NCBI GenBank assembly: GCA_051009015.1 | Contig: JBPCWZ010000178.1 | Location: 1 to 14,070, forward strand | DNA length: 14,070 nt | Direction of reading: 5' to 3' | Source: JAHRAH01 sp051009015 | GTDB taxonomy: Bacteria > Pseudomonadota > Gammaproteobacteria > Tethybacterales > Persebacteraceae | Part shown: positions 6,013 to 13,365 of the stretch, piece after piece | Layout of the letters: the number at the start of each line of letters is the position of its first letter | Position numbering within the stretch: the stretch's first letter is position 1 | Translations under genes and position numbers: made by a program | The notes under the pieces: model-generated | What the model was told of the DNA's origin: nothing | Seen by the model: the letters and a program-made list of their open reading frames with translations, nothing else | The model's database searches: none

Positions 6013-6872
6013 GTTGGCTGGCGAATATCCTGCCCGGCATTAAGAAAAAAAAGGGCAAACCGGCAAATGCCGTCCCCGAAGGGGTGTGGAGCAAATGCCC
6101 CAATTGCAACGCCGCCATTTACAGCGTGGAGTTGCAAAAGAACCTTTATGTGTGCGCAAACTGCGATCATCATCAGCGTGTTGACGCGCAAACGCGGGCG
6201 CGGATGATATTTGACGACGACCCGCCGCCGCAAAGCATCGGCGATGAAGTGCGCCCGGTGGATTTTATGAACTTCAAAGACGGCGAAAACACCTACGCCG
6301 GAAAACTCAAAGCCGCCCGGGGCGACAACCCGCAAAAAGAATCACTCGCCGCCTATCATGGCGCCATCGGCGGGCGGGCGGTTGCCGCGGCGATTTTTGA
6401 TTTTTCTTTTATGGGCGGGTCAATGGGCAGTGTCGCCGGAGAGCGCTTTACCCGGGCTGCCGATTATGCGGCGGAAAACGGCGCGGCTTTCGTATCTTTC
6501 GCATCATCGGGCGGGGCGAGAATGCAAGAAGGCGTTGTGTCATTGGTGCAGATGGCAAAAACAACCGCGGCGCTTGCGCATCTGGCGGCGCGGCGTTTGC
6601 CGCATATCAGCATTTTGTGCGACCCGACAACCGGCGGCGTTGCCGCGAGTTTTGCCATGATAGGCGATATTGTCGTCGCCGAGCCAAAGGCGCTTATCGG
6701 CTTTGCCGGGCCGCGGGTGATACAAGAGACGGTGCGCGAGAAGTTGCCGGAAGGATTTCAGCGCAGCGAGTTTTTGCGCGAGCGCGGCACGGTGGATTTG
6801 ATTGTTGACCGGCGAATGCTGCGCGAGACGCTTATCACGCTGCTGGAAATGCTCAATGCCCCGCGCCGATGA
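6009..6872 (+). CDS. accD: Acetyl-CoA carboxylase carboxyltransferase subunit beta
   Basis: AccD pairs with AccA to move CO2 from carboxybiotin on AccB to acetyl-CoA, making malonyl-CoA for fatty acid synthesis. The 287-residue protein carries the N-terminal zinc ribbon with C30, C33, C49 and C52 (CPNC...CANC). The crotonase-fold carboxyltransferase core includes FMGGSMGSVAGERFTRAADY, SSGGARMQEG (about 165-175) and DPTTGGVAASFAM, the glycine-rich elements that bind acyl-CoA and stabilise the enolate. The C-terminus contains GPRVIQETVREKLPEGFQ, typical of the subunit. It overlaps trpA and folC by ATGA at both ends, the classical trpA-accD-folC arrangement. Confidence 0.97.
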   Translation: MSWLANILPGIKKKKGKPANAVPEGVWSKCPNCNAAIYSVELQKNLYVCANCDHHQRVDAQTRARMIFDDDPPPQSIGDEVRPVDFMNFKDGENTYAGKLKAARGDNPQKESLAAYHGAIGGRAVAAAIFDFSFMGGSMGSVAGERFTRAADYAAENGAAFVSFASSGGARMQEGVVSLVQMAKTTAALAHLAARRLPHISILCDPTTGGVAASFAMIGDIVVAEPKALIGFAGPRVIQETVREKLPEGFQRSEFLRERGTVDLIVDRRMLRETLITLLEMLNAPRR

Positions 6873-8134
6873 CTCTTGCCGAATGGCTGGAGTTATTGCA
6901 GCACCGCCATCATCGCGCCATTGATTTGGGCTTGGAGCGGGTGGAGCGCGTGCGCCGCGCCCAAAGTTTGCAACTTGACATTCCGCTTGTTATTGTCGGC
7001 GGCACGAATGGCAAAGGATCCATTTGCGCTTTGATTGACGCCGCGCTTAATGCCGCCGGTTTTCGTTGCGGCTGTTATTTGTCGCCGCATCTTCTTCGTT
7101 TTAATGAACGCGTGAGAATCGGCGGCATTGATGCGGATGACGAACAACTTCTCGCCGCTTTTGACAAAACCGAGCGGGCGCGCAAGGCGGCGGATGCATC
7201 GCTGACTTATTTTGAATTCACAACTTTGGCGGCGGCACAATGCATTGCCGATAGCGGTTGCGATTGCGCGGTTTTGGAAGTTGGCATGGGCGGCAGATTG
7301 GATGCCGTCAATCTTTTCAATCCGGCGGCGGCGGTTGTCAATAATGTCGGTTTGGATCATTGCGAGTTTTTGGGCGATACCATTGACGCCATCGCCCGCG
7401 AAAAAGCCGGCATATTCCGCCCGAATGCGGCGGCGATTATCGGCGATGCCAAAGCCCCGCCGGTTTTGGCACAATGCGCCGAAGCGGCGGGGGCGGAAGT
7501 CGCTATTGCCGGGCGCGATTTTTCGGCGGTTGATGCGGGCGAAGGGTTGTGGCATTTTCACGGGCGGCGGCGGAAGTTGTATTCTTTGCCGCCGCCGGTT
7601 TTCAACGGCGCGCATCAGTTGCACAATGCCGCTGTTGCGGTAGCGGCTTTGGAATCTTTGCCGGATGCTTTTTGGCCCGGCATCGGGGCGGTGCGAAGAA
7701 GTTTGCGCACGGCGAGGTTGGCGGGTCGGGCGCAAGTGCTGCCGGGACTTCCGGCGACGGTGATAGATGTCGCCCACAATGCCGATTCGGCGGCGGCGTT
7801 GGAGAAGTTTTTGTTCCGGATGGGTTATTTTCCGCGCACATTTGCCATATTCGGCATGCAGGCGCGCAAGGATTCGGCGGCGGCAGTTGCTGCTTTGCGG
7901 CGGCGGGTGGATCATTGGTTTATCTGCCGTCCCGAAGGCGGCGATGGCGATGTTGAAACGCTGGCGGCGGTTGTCAAAGACGGCGGCGGCGAGGCGACTT
8001 GCTGCGGCGATGTCAAGGATGCCGTTTTGCGGGCGCGGGCGGCGGCGGATAAAAATGATAGAATAGTTATCGCGGGATCCTTTTTGGTGGTTGCCGACTT
8101 TTTACAACTGGAAGATGGGCGAAAAAAAGCATAG
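6869..8134 (+). CDS. folC: Bifunctional folylpolyglutamate/dihydrofolate synthase
   Basis: FolC adds glutamate to dihydropteroate to make dihydrofolate and extends polyglutamate tails on folates. The 421-residue length is normal. The Mur-ligase-type ATP loop is GTNGKGS at 45-51. It is followed by CYLSPHLLRFNERVRI, the FEFTTLAA segment, LEVGMGGRLDAVN with the metal/ATP-contacting glutamate, and NVGLDHCEFLGDT(I)...AREKAGIFR. The C-terminal domain has the VIDVAHNADS motif in place of the common DVAHNP. The ATG start overlaps accD by ATGA. The last 20 bases overlap the SPOR-protein gene, whose start lies inside folC. Confidence 0.95.
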   Translation: MTLAEWLELLQHRHHRAIDLGLERVERVRRAQSLQLDIPLVIVGGTNGKGSICALIDAALNAAGFRCGCYLSPHLLRFNERVRIGGIDADDEQLLAAFDKTERARKAADASLTYFEFTTLAAAQCIADSGCDCAVLEVGMGGRLDAVNLFNPAAAVVNNVGLDHCEFLGDTIDAIAREKAGIFRPNAAAIIGDAKAPPVLAQCAEAAGAEVAIAGRDFSAVDAGEGLWHFHGRRRKLYSLPPPVFNGAHQLHNAAVAVAALESLPDAFWPGIGAVRRSLRTARLAGRAQVLPGLPATVIDVAHNADSAAALEKFLFRMGYFPRTFAIFGMQARKDSAAAVAALRRRVDHWFICRPEGGDGDVETLAAVVKDGGGEATCCGDVKDAVLRARAAADKNDRIVIAGSFLVVADFLQLEDGRKKA

Positions 8135-9011
8135 TGCGGACGATGGCAAGGCTGCCCCCGGGGTCGTCCGGCGGCGGCTTGTCGGCGCGGCGGCGATGCT
8201 GTTGTTTGCTTTTGTTTTGTGGCATCTTGGCGAAAGCGCGCCGCCCGCACAAGTGCATTTGTCATCGCCGCCCGCCGCTCAATGGCAGGAACCGGGCAGC
8301 GAAATGTTGCGCGATGCCGAATCGCGTTTGGCGGATGGCTTGGAAGTTTTGGACAATGCCGACAATGCCGCCGGTCATAATGATGGCGATGGTTTTGCAG
8401 TTGTGGAAAGTATTGATGCTACTTTGGCGGCGGACGGCGGCGAAGTTGCCGATGCGGTTGTTGATAATAATGAAGTAGCAATTGAATTGCCGACCGTTGT
8501 CGCGGAAAAACCGGACGAGCAGCCGGTGCGCGAAAGTGAAACTGCAAGCGAAAGCACAAATGAAACTTCCGGCAAATCATTTTCCGCCGGTGTTTTTGCC
8601 AAACCCGAAAATGCCGACTCTTTGGCGGCGAAAATAAACACCGCCGGCTGGGAAACAAAAATCAGCATCTATCAAGCCGATGGCAAAACACTGCATAAAG
8701 TTATTGTTGTCAATCTGCCCGATGCCGTTGCCGTTGCCGCCGCCGAAGAATTTGTAAAAACACCGGCGGCGAAACCTTCTTTGTTTGTCGTGCAAGTCGG
8801 CGCTTATGAAAATTCGTCAAAGGCGGATACTGCGGCGAAGAAACTCCAAAACGACGGTTATACGACCGACATATTCAAAGACAACCTCAACGGCGTTTTA
8901 CTGCACAAGGTGCGCGCCGTCGGTTATCAAAGCCGCGCCGACGCCGAAGAAGCCGAACGCAACTTGCGCGGATTGAATTATGTTAACGCATATGTGGTGA
9001 ACTTGCAGTAG
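8115..9011 (+). CDS. dedD: DedD-like SPOR-domain protein with two SPOR repeats
   Basis: The 298-residue protein follows the DedD plan: a short cytoplasmic N-terminus, one membrane helix (about 22-38, after the DedD-like RRRLVGAA), a long acidic periplasmic linker and a C-terminal SPOR domain that binds denuded peptidoglycan at the division septum. The final SPOR domain covers about 222-297 (LFVVQVGAY ... HKVRAVGYQSRADAEEA ... YVVNL). A second, more diverged SPOR-like unit at about 155-215 (FSAGVFAKPENADSLAAKI ... LHKVIVV) is built the same way, whereas E. coli DedD has one. An upstream ATG at 8091 would add eight residues; I prefer 8115 because it gives the normal DedD-type N-terminus. It overlaps folC by 20 bases and precedes cvpA by 4. 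Confidence 0.88.
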   Translation: MGEKKHSADDGKAAPGVVRRRLVGAAAMLLFAFVLWHLGESAPPAQVHLSSPPAAQWQEPGSEMLRDAESRLADGLEVLDNADNAAGHNDGDGFAVVESIDATLAADGGEVADAVVDNNEVAIELPTVVAEKPDEQPVRESETASESTNETSGKSFSAGVFAKPENADSLAAKINTAGWETKISIYQADGKTLHKVIVVNLPDAVAVAAAEEFVKTPAAKPSLFVVQVGAYENSSKADTAAKKLQNDGYTTDIFKDNLNGVLLHKVRAVGYQSRADAEEAERNLRGLNYVNAYVVNLQ

Positions 9012-9015
9012 AGCG

Positions 9016-9651
9016 ATGAGCGGATTGGACGCCGGACTTCTTGCCATTGTCGCGATATCCTCGCTGTGGGGTGCGTGGCGCGGGATGTTGCGCTCGGTTT
9101 ATGGCCTGGCTGCTTTTGCCGCCGCTTTTTGGATGGCGAAGAGTTATGCCCCGGCGGTGTTTTTGCGCCTTGTGCCGGATGGCTTTGTCGGCTCGCCGCC
9201 GTTTTTGCTGGCGTCTTCTTACATGCTGGTCTTTTTCGGCGTGCTGATACCGCTGATGTTGCTTGCGCGCTTGTTGCGGGCGATGATGGACAAGTTGGAT
9301 CTTAATGCCCTTGACCGCACTGCCGGTTTTGTTTTCGGTTTTTTGCGCGGGCTGCTGATTGCTTTCATCGGCGTGATAATGCTGTCGTTTGTGCCGTTTA
9401 TTGACAAGGAGATGCTGCAAAAGTCGTCTTTTTTGCCCGCCGCCGGAAGCGCGCTGCGCGCCGCGCTGAAATGGAACAGGTTGGAAAAATACGCCCGCTA
9501 TTGGCGTTTTGACGACAACGGCGCGCCGGTTTTTGACGCAAAAGTCCTTGCCGAAGATGCGGTGATGCAAAACTACCTGCCGGAGGGCGTTGAACTTCCG
9601 GAGGGTATTGAACTGCCGGAGAGTATTAAACCGGACAGCGGGGGCGGCTGA
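9016..9651 (+). CDS. cvpA: CvpA family inner-membrane protein
   Basis: CvpA is a small polytopic membrane protein required for colicin V production in E. coli and linked to envelope stress resistance. The 211-residue product has the family N-terminus (LDAGLLAIVAISSLWGAWRGMLRSVYGLAA) split here as LDAGLLAIVAISSLWGAWRG and then MLRSVYGLAA. Four hydrophobic segments lie within ~1-135, with the conserved LDRTAGFVFGFLRGLL before the last. The soluble tail ends in three six-residue repeats (LPEGVE, LPEGIE, LPESIK; residues 188-205) that are not a usual feature. It sits 4 bases after the SPOR gene and 2 bases before purF, the common cvpA-purF pairing. Confidence 0.93.
   Translation: MSGLDAGLLAIVAISSLWGAWRGMLRSVYGLAAFAAAFWMAKSYAPAVFLRLVPDGFVGSPPFLLASSYMLVFFGVLIPLMLLARLLRAMMDKLDLNALDRTAGFVFGFLRGLLIAFIGVIMLSFVPFIDKEMLQKSSFLPAAGSALRAALKWNRLEKYARYWRFDDNGAPVFDAKVLAEDAVMQNYLPEGVELPEGIELPESIKPDSGGG
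9577..9630 (+). repeat. Three 18-bp tandem units in the 3' end of cvpA
   Basis: Units at 9577-9594, 9595-9612 and 9613-9630 share the frame CTKCCGGAGRGYRTTRAA and encode LPEGVE, LPEGIE and LPESIK. The period of six codons keeps the frame. It looks like a recent slippage expansion in the charged tail. Confidence 0.85.
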
Positions 9652-9653
9652 TA

Positions 9654-11180
9654 ATGTGCGGCGTTATCGGCTGCGCATCCACGGATATGGCGTCGCCGGT
9701 TTTGGCGGCGGGTTTGTCGTTTTTGCAGCATCGGGGGCAGGATGCCGCCGGCATTGCGACATTATCCGGCTCGCGCCTTCTGATAGAAAAAGGTTATGGC
9801 GTTGCCGGGGAAGTTTTTGACAAAGCCAAAATCGCCGCGCTAAAAGGCGGCAGCGGCGTGGGGCATGTGCGTTATGCGACCCGCGGCGATGCCCGGGCGC
9901 TTTCGGAGATGCAGCCGTTTTATGTCAATCAACCTTACGGAATGGCATTGGTGCATAACGGCAACTTGACAAACTACCGCGAGTTGTGCGAGCGGATGTT
10001 TTTGGGCGCGCGCCGTCATATTAATGGCGCATCGGATTCCGAAGCATTGCTGAATGTTCTGGCGCATGCCATATCCGAGCGCGGCGGCGCCGGAGAATCG
10101 CCTTCGCCGCAGATGTTGTTTGATGCCGTGGCGGATGTGCATAAGACATGCCGCGGGGCGTATTCTGCGGTTGTGTTGATAGCGGGCGCCGGGCTATTGG
10201 CTTTTCGCGACCCGATGGGCATTCGCCCGCTGGCATTGGCATCGGACGAGCGGCATAACTATCTGGTGGCATCCGAAAGCGCGGCTTTTCGCCCGCTGGG
10301 CTTTCGCATGCTCGGCGACATTGCCCCGGGCGAGGCGGTTTTTATAGACAACCGCCGTCAATTGCACCGCCGTCAATGCGCGGAAAATGCCGCCCGCCGC
10401 CCTTGTGTTTTTGAGTATATCTATCTTGCCCGCCCCGATTCTGTTTTGGACGGCGTGCCGGTTTATGATGCGCGCCTGAATATGGGCAGGTTGCTGGCGG
10501 AAACCATCCGCCGCGAGCATAATGATTTGCACATAGATTGCGTTGTTCCGGTGCCCGATTCGGGGCGCGTTGCCGCGATGGAACTCGCCCATGTGCTGGA
10601 CAAGCCCTACCGCGAAGCATTGGTAAAAAACCGCTATAGCGGGCGCAGTTTTATCGCCGCCGGTCAGGCGAGCCGCCAGCGCAAAGTGCGCGAGAAACTC
10701 AATGTCATAGAGCGCGAAGTCGGCGGCAGGAATATTTTGCTGGTTGATGATTCCATCGTCCGCGGGACGACGGCAAAGGAACTTGTCGCTTTGGCTTTTG
10801 GCGCCGGTGCGCGCCGGGTGTATGTCGCATCCGCCGCCCCTCCGGTGCGCTATCCGAATGTTTATGGCATAGACATCGCCACGCGGCGCGAACTTTTGGC
10901 ATCCGGCGGAGACGACAAGCAAATCGCCGCCCGCCTCGGCGCCGACCGGGTGATATATCAAAAGCCGGATAATCTGGCGAGTGCGGTTTGCGGGATTAAC
11001 CCCGATTTGCATAGTTTGGAAACTTCCTGCTTTGACGGCGATTATCCGACCGGCGATATTGACGACAACTATTTGCGAAGATTGGAAGCCGAACGCGGCG
11101 ATGATATTGATGATTACCGGCAGATGGATTTGATAGCGGGCGGCAAGCAGGCGCATGCTTTTGAACCCGCCCCCGAATAA
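9654..11180 (+). CDS. purF: Amidophosphoribosyltransferase
   Basis: PurF makes 5-phosphoribosylamine from PRPP and glutamine, the first committed step of purine synthesis. The 508-residue protein begins MCGVIGC, so Cys2 becomes the N-terminal glutamine-amidotransferase nucleophile with no propeptide, as in the E. coli-type enzyme. The glutaminase domain shows HRGQDAAGIA, GHVRYATRG and LVHNGNLTNY. The phosphoribosyltransferase domain shows VPVPDSGR and the PRPP loop VDDSIVRGTT (364-373). The C-terminus has DGDYPTGD followed by a short acidic tail. It starts 2 bases after cvpA, and its TAA shares one base with the ATG of metZ (TAATG), so the two are translationally coupled. Confidence 0.97.
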   Translation: MCGVIGCASTDMASPVLAAGLSFLQHRGQDAAGIATLSGSRLLIEKGYGVAGEVFDKAKIAALKGGSGVGHVRYATRGDARALSEMQPFYVNQPYGMALVHNGNLTNYRELCERMFLGARRHINGASDSEALLNVLAHAISERGGAGESPSPQMLFDAVADVHKTCRGAYSAVVLIAGAGLLAFRDPMGIRPLALASDERHNYLVASESAAFRPLGFRMLGDIAPGEAVFIDNRRQLHRRQCAENAARRPCVFEYIYLARPDSVLDGVPVYDARLNMGRLLAETIRREHNDLHIDCVVPVPDSGRVAAMELAHVLDKPYREALVKNRYSGRSFIAAGQASRQRKVREKLNVIEREVGGRNILLVDDSIVRGTTAKELVALAFGAGARRVYVASAAPPVRYPNVYGIDIATRRELLASGGDDKQIAARLGADRVIYQKPDNLASAVCGINPDLHSLETSCFDGDYPTGDIDDNYLRRLEAERGDDIDDYRQMDLIAGGKQAHAFEPAPE

Positions 11181-12397
11181 TGCGCGGGCGCAAAACATCC
11201 ACCGCTTTGGTGCGCGAGAGCGCCGGGCACAGCGGCTTTTTGGAGCATTCCGAAGCGCTGTTTTTGACTTCCAGTTTTACCTTTGCCAGCGCGGCGATGG
11301 CGGCGGAGAAGTTTGCCCTGCCGATGCCCGATTATGTCTATTCGCGCTTTTCCAACCCGACCGTCAAAACCCTGACCCGCCGCGCCGCGGCGATGGAAGG
11401 CGCGCAAATGGCGCTTGCAACGGCGAGCGGAATGTCGGCGATATTATCGCTTGTGATGGGCGTTTGCAAATCGGGCGACCACATATTATGCGGCGCAAGC
11501 GCCTTCGGCACGACTTTGCAATTGCTTGGCGGATTCTTCCCCAAGTTTGGCGTGCAGGTGCAGTTTTTGCCGAGTGTTTGCCCCGAAGAATGGCGGAAGG
11601 CGGCAAAGGAAAACACCGCCCTGATGATAGTGGAATCGCCAACCAACCCGACTTTGGAGATAGCCGACATTGCGGCATTGGCGGATATCGCCCGCAACTG
11701 CGGCAAAGATGGCGGGGCATTGCTGGCGGTGGATAACTGCTTTTGCCCCTTTGCCCAGCGCCCTTTGTCAATGGGGGCGGATGTTGTTTTGCATTCGGCG
11801 ACCAAATATCTGGACGGGCAGGGGCGCATACTCGGCGGCATTATCGCCGGCGGCGAAGATCTTTTGCAAGAGCGCATCTTTCCGTTTTTGCGCAGCGGCG
11901 GTCCCGCGATGTCGCCTTTTAATGCATGGGTGGCAGCGAAAGGTTTGGAAACATTGCCTTTGCGCATGCGCGCCCACAGCGCATCGGCTTTGCAAATCGC
12001 CGGATGGCTGCAAGAGCAACCGCAAGCGGAGCGCGTTTTGCACACCGGCTTGACAACGCATCCCAATCATGAGTTGGCAATGCGCCAGCAAAACGGAATG
12101 GGCGGCGGCATTATCTCCTTTTATGTCAAAAGCGGCGGCAAAAACGGGAAAAGCGGACAAAGCGGGCGGGCGGCGGCTTGGCGTTTTATTGACAACCTGC
12201 ATTTGTTTTCCATCACGGCAAACTTCGGCGATGCCAAATCCACCATATCCCATCCGGCGACGACAACACACGCCAAAGTCGCCCCCGCCCTGCGCGAAAA
12301 GTTAGGCATTAACGATAATCTGGTGCGCCTGTCCATCGGCTTGGAAGACGCCGAAGATATACAAAACGACATCGCCGCGGCATTGGCGAAAATATAA
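11180..12397 (+). CDS. metZ: O-succinylhomoserine sulfhydrylase
   Basis: This PLP enzyme of the Cys/Met metabolism family forms homocysteine directly from O-succinylhomoserine and sulfide. The 405-residue chain has YSRFSNPT (54-61), the VDNCF segment with the PLP-contacting D185, and the Schiff-base lysine K209 in SATKYLDGQGR. The Gly-rich LGGIIAG after it and the substrate-binding SLG-like LSIGLEDAEDI near the end are also present. The cvpA-purF-metZ order, found in pseudomonads and relatives, supports MetZ over cystathionine synthases, though substrate choice is not proven by sequence. Residues 317-333 are a Lys/Gly/Ser-rich stretch that looks inserted. It is the last gene of the forward operon and converges on the minus-strand cysteine-repeat gene. 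Confidence 0.93.
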   Translation: MRGRKTSTALVRESAGHSGFLEHSEALFLTSSFTFASAAMAAEKFALPMPDYVYSRFSNPTVKTLTRRAAAMEGAQMALATASGMSAILSLVMGVCKSGDHILCGASAFGTTLQLLGGFFPKFGVQVQFLPSVCPEEWRKAAKENTALMIVESPTNPTLEIADIAALADIARNCGKDGGALLAVDNCFCPFAQRPLSMGADVVLHSATKYLDGQGRILGGIIAGGEDLLQERIFPFLRSGGPAMSPFNAWVAAKGLETLPLRMRAHSASALQIAGWLQEQPQAERVLHTGLTTHPNHELAMRQQNGMGGGIISFYVKSGGKNGKSGQSGRAAAWRFIDNLHLFSITANFGDAKSTISHPATTTHAKVAPALREKLGINDNLVRLSIGLEDAEDIQNDIAAALAKI

Positions 12398-12407
12398 AAC
12401 GAATTTC

Positions 12408-12433
12408 GTCATTCCTGCGAAGGCGGGAATGAC
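12408..12433. repeat. dRS3-like palindrome after metZ
   Basis: GTCATTCCTGC-GAAG-GCGGGAATGAC forms an 11-pair stem with one G-T pair. It belongs to the same palindrome family as 218-237. It follows the metZ stop by 10 bases but has no T-run on the plus strand, so on its own it is a poor intrinsic terminator. Confidence 0.7.
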
Positions 12434-12438
12434 AAGAT

Positions 12439-12472
12439 AAAAAAAGCCCGCCGCCGGACGAGCGGGGCGGGC
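12439..12472 (-). terminator. Rho-independent terminator of the cysteine-repeat gene
   Basis: Read on the minus strand, GCCCGCC (12472-12466) and GGCGGGC (12452-12446) form a seven-pair GC stem followed at once by seven Ts (12445-12439). It lies about 80 bases beyond the stop of the minus-strand gene and faces the metZ transcript. Confidence 0.85.
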
Positions 12473-12481
12473 GACTTTGCG

Positions 12482-12512
12482 CCCGCCATACTCTCCGGCG
12501 GCGGGAAGTTTT
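12482..12512 (+). terminator. Weak candidate terminator of the forward operon
   Basis: CCCGCC (12482-12487) pairs with GGCGGG (12500-12505) and is followed by AAGTTTT. The loop is long and the T-run short, so termination here is only possible. It is the best plus-strand candidate after metZ. Confidence 0.3.
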
Positions 12513-12553
12513 GGCGGCGACTTGACACAAGCCGCCGCCGCAGGACAGGGTTG

Positions 12554-13213
12554 TTATTGTGCCTCTGCGTCTGTTTTGTTGCTCTCCTGCTTCAAAGTGC
12601 ATTCCGGCGTATACTTCGGGATGGAGCATGCGCCGTGCAGGTCGTTGAATACGCCAATCATGCGCTGCTGTTCTTTGCTGGCGCCCTCAGGCTTGAGCCC
12701 GATGCAATTGGTAAAATCCGCCGGTGCCATGTCCGCCGCTTCTTCCAGGCAGTGGTCATACTGCCCCGACTTCTGCGCCGATTTCGTGTCTTCTTCGCCG
12801 GTGCAGGTCGGCGTGTATATCAGGCATTCGCCGTGCATGTCGTTGTATTTGTTAATCATGCGCAGCTGTTCTTCGCTGACGGTGCCATCGCCGACACCCT
12901 CAGCCCTGAGGCCGAGACAATTGGCAAACTTAGACGGCGACAGGTCCGCCGCGATGCAGCGGTCATACTGCCCTGACGGTCCTTCCTGTGCCGCATCAGA
13001 GTCGTCCGAATACAACTGCTCGCCGCCGGTAAAGTCCTCGTCGTCTATCGGCGGCCCCTCCTGCGGTGTGGTCCTGTCGGATCGCGATTGCGGCGTGGTC
13101 CTGTCGGATGCTTCATCGTTGTCGCCCCAGCCGAAAAAGAAAGCGTTTGCCCCTCCGGTCATCGCGAGGCAAATCGCGGCGATTACCAATTTGTGTTTCA
13201 TGGTGTTTTTCAT
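12554..13213 (-). CDS. Secreted protein with two four-cysteine repeats, function unknown
   Basis: I do not recognise this 219-residue protein. The start at 13213 (MKNTMKHKLV) follows AAGGAG at seven bases. A Sec signal peptide with a predicted cut after ANA (residue 24) leaves an aromatic patch, FFFGWGDND. An acidic, disordered linker follows, with a nine-residue repeat (DRTTPQSRS/DRTTPQEGP). Then come two related units of about 58 residues, 80-137 and 149-205. Shared positions are SGQYD-C, F-NC-GL--EG, EQ-RMI, NDLHG-C or NDMHG-C, and a final TP-C. Cysteines are C86, C99, C130, C137 and C155, C170, C196, C205: eight in the mature chain, which suits two disulfides per unit in the periplasm or outside. 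Its own promoter, repeats over that promoter, and a strong terminator make it a single-gene unit. Confidence 0.85.
   Translation of the reverse strand: MKNTMKHKLVIAAICLAMTGGANAFFFGWGDNDEASDRTTPQSRSDRTTPQEGPPIDDEDFTGGEQLYSDDSDAAQEGPSGQYDRCIAADLSPSKFANCLGLRAEGVGDGTVSEEQLRMINKYNDMHGECLIYTPTCTGEEDTKSAQKSGQYDHCLEEAADMAPADFTNCIGLKPEGASKEQQRMIGVFNDLHGACSIPKYTPECTLKQESNKTDAEAQ
13062..13109 (-). repeat. 27-bp-period direct repeat in the linker of the cysteine-repeat gene
   Basis: A 21-base unit at 13062-13082 recurs at 13089-13109 with one change (TGCGGTGTGG versus TGCGGCGTGG). On the minus strand it encodes the twice-occurring SDRTTPQ motif. The period of nine codons keeps the frame. Confidence 0.85.
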
Positions 13214-13220
13214 GGTTCTT

Positions 13221-13226
13221 CTCCTT
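13221..13226 (-). promoter_or_regulatory. Strong ribosome binding site that sets the start at 13213
   Basis: Minus-strand AAGGAG lies seven bases before the ATG at 13213. It selects MKNTMKHKLV over the second ATG at 13201 and over frame-open sequence upstream. Among the genes here this is the clearest Shine-Dalgarno site. Confidence 0.8.
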
Positions 13227-13262
13227 TGTGTCGGGCTACTCCCGTTCGGCAAACCCGCTCAC

Positions 13263-13271
13263 ATTATACCA
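13263..13271 (-). promoter_or_regulatory. Extended -10 promoter of the cysteine-repeat gene
   Basis: On the minus strand TGGTATAAT is a perfect extended -10 box. It predicts a start near 13256 and a leader of about 43 bases. No TTGACA lies at 16-18 bases; a TTGACT is 32 bases upstream, too far for the same promoter. The ~60 bases around it are strikingly AT-rich for this genome. Confidence 0.75.
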
Positions 13272-13295
13272 CAAATCAAACTATCACAAATCAAA
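13266..13295 (-). repeat. Tandem 15-bp direct repeat over the promoter (possible operator)
   Basis: On the minus strand TTTGATTTGTGATAG (13295-13281) is followed directly by TTTGATTTGTGGTAT (13280-13266), identical in 12 of 15 positions. A third ATTTGTGA lies at 13328-13321. The units cover the -35 region and touch the -10 box, where a repressor or activator would bind. The regulator is not identifiable. Confidence 0.7.
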
Positions 13296-13336
13296 TATTA
13301 AGTCAAGTTTTTGCCTTAAATCACAAATAGCGCGGG

Positions 13337-13363
13337 AAAAAAACAACAGCGGCAAATAGCCGC
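13337..13363 (-). terminator. Rho-independent terminator of the nlpD-like gene
   Basis: On the minus strand GCGGC-TATTT-GCCGC (13363-13349) is followed by TGTTG and a run of Ts (13343-13337). It begins 3 bases after the nlpD-like stop codon and separates that transcript from the promoter of the next gene. Confidence 0.7.
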
Positions 13364-13365
13364 CA

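Noticed and set aside
10194..11198. A 334-residue minus-strand open frame within purF
   Set aside because: It lies antisense to fully conserved PurF motifs and shows no domain, start signal or partner gene.
12128..12178. Lys/Gly/Ser-rich stretch in MetZ as a possible inserted element
   Set aside because: It is short, in frame and probably a surface loop; no repeat outside the gene in this window matches it.
12477..13301. A 274-residue plus-strand open frame opposite the cysteine-repeat gene
   Set aside because: The minus-strand frame has a signal peptide, ribosome site, promoter, terminator and internal domain duplication. The plus frame is Ser/Cys-rich with no family features and mirrors the repeats of the other strand.
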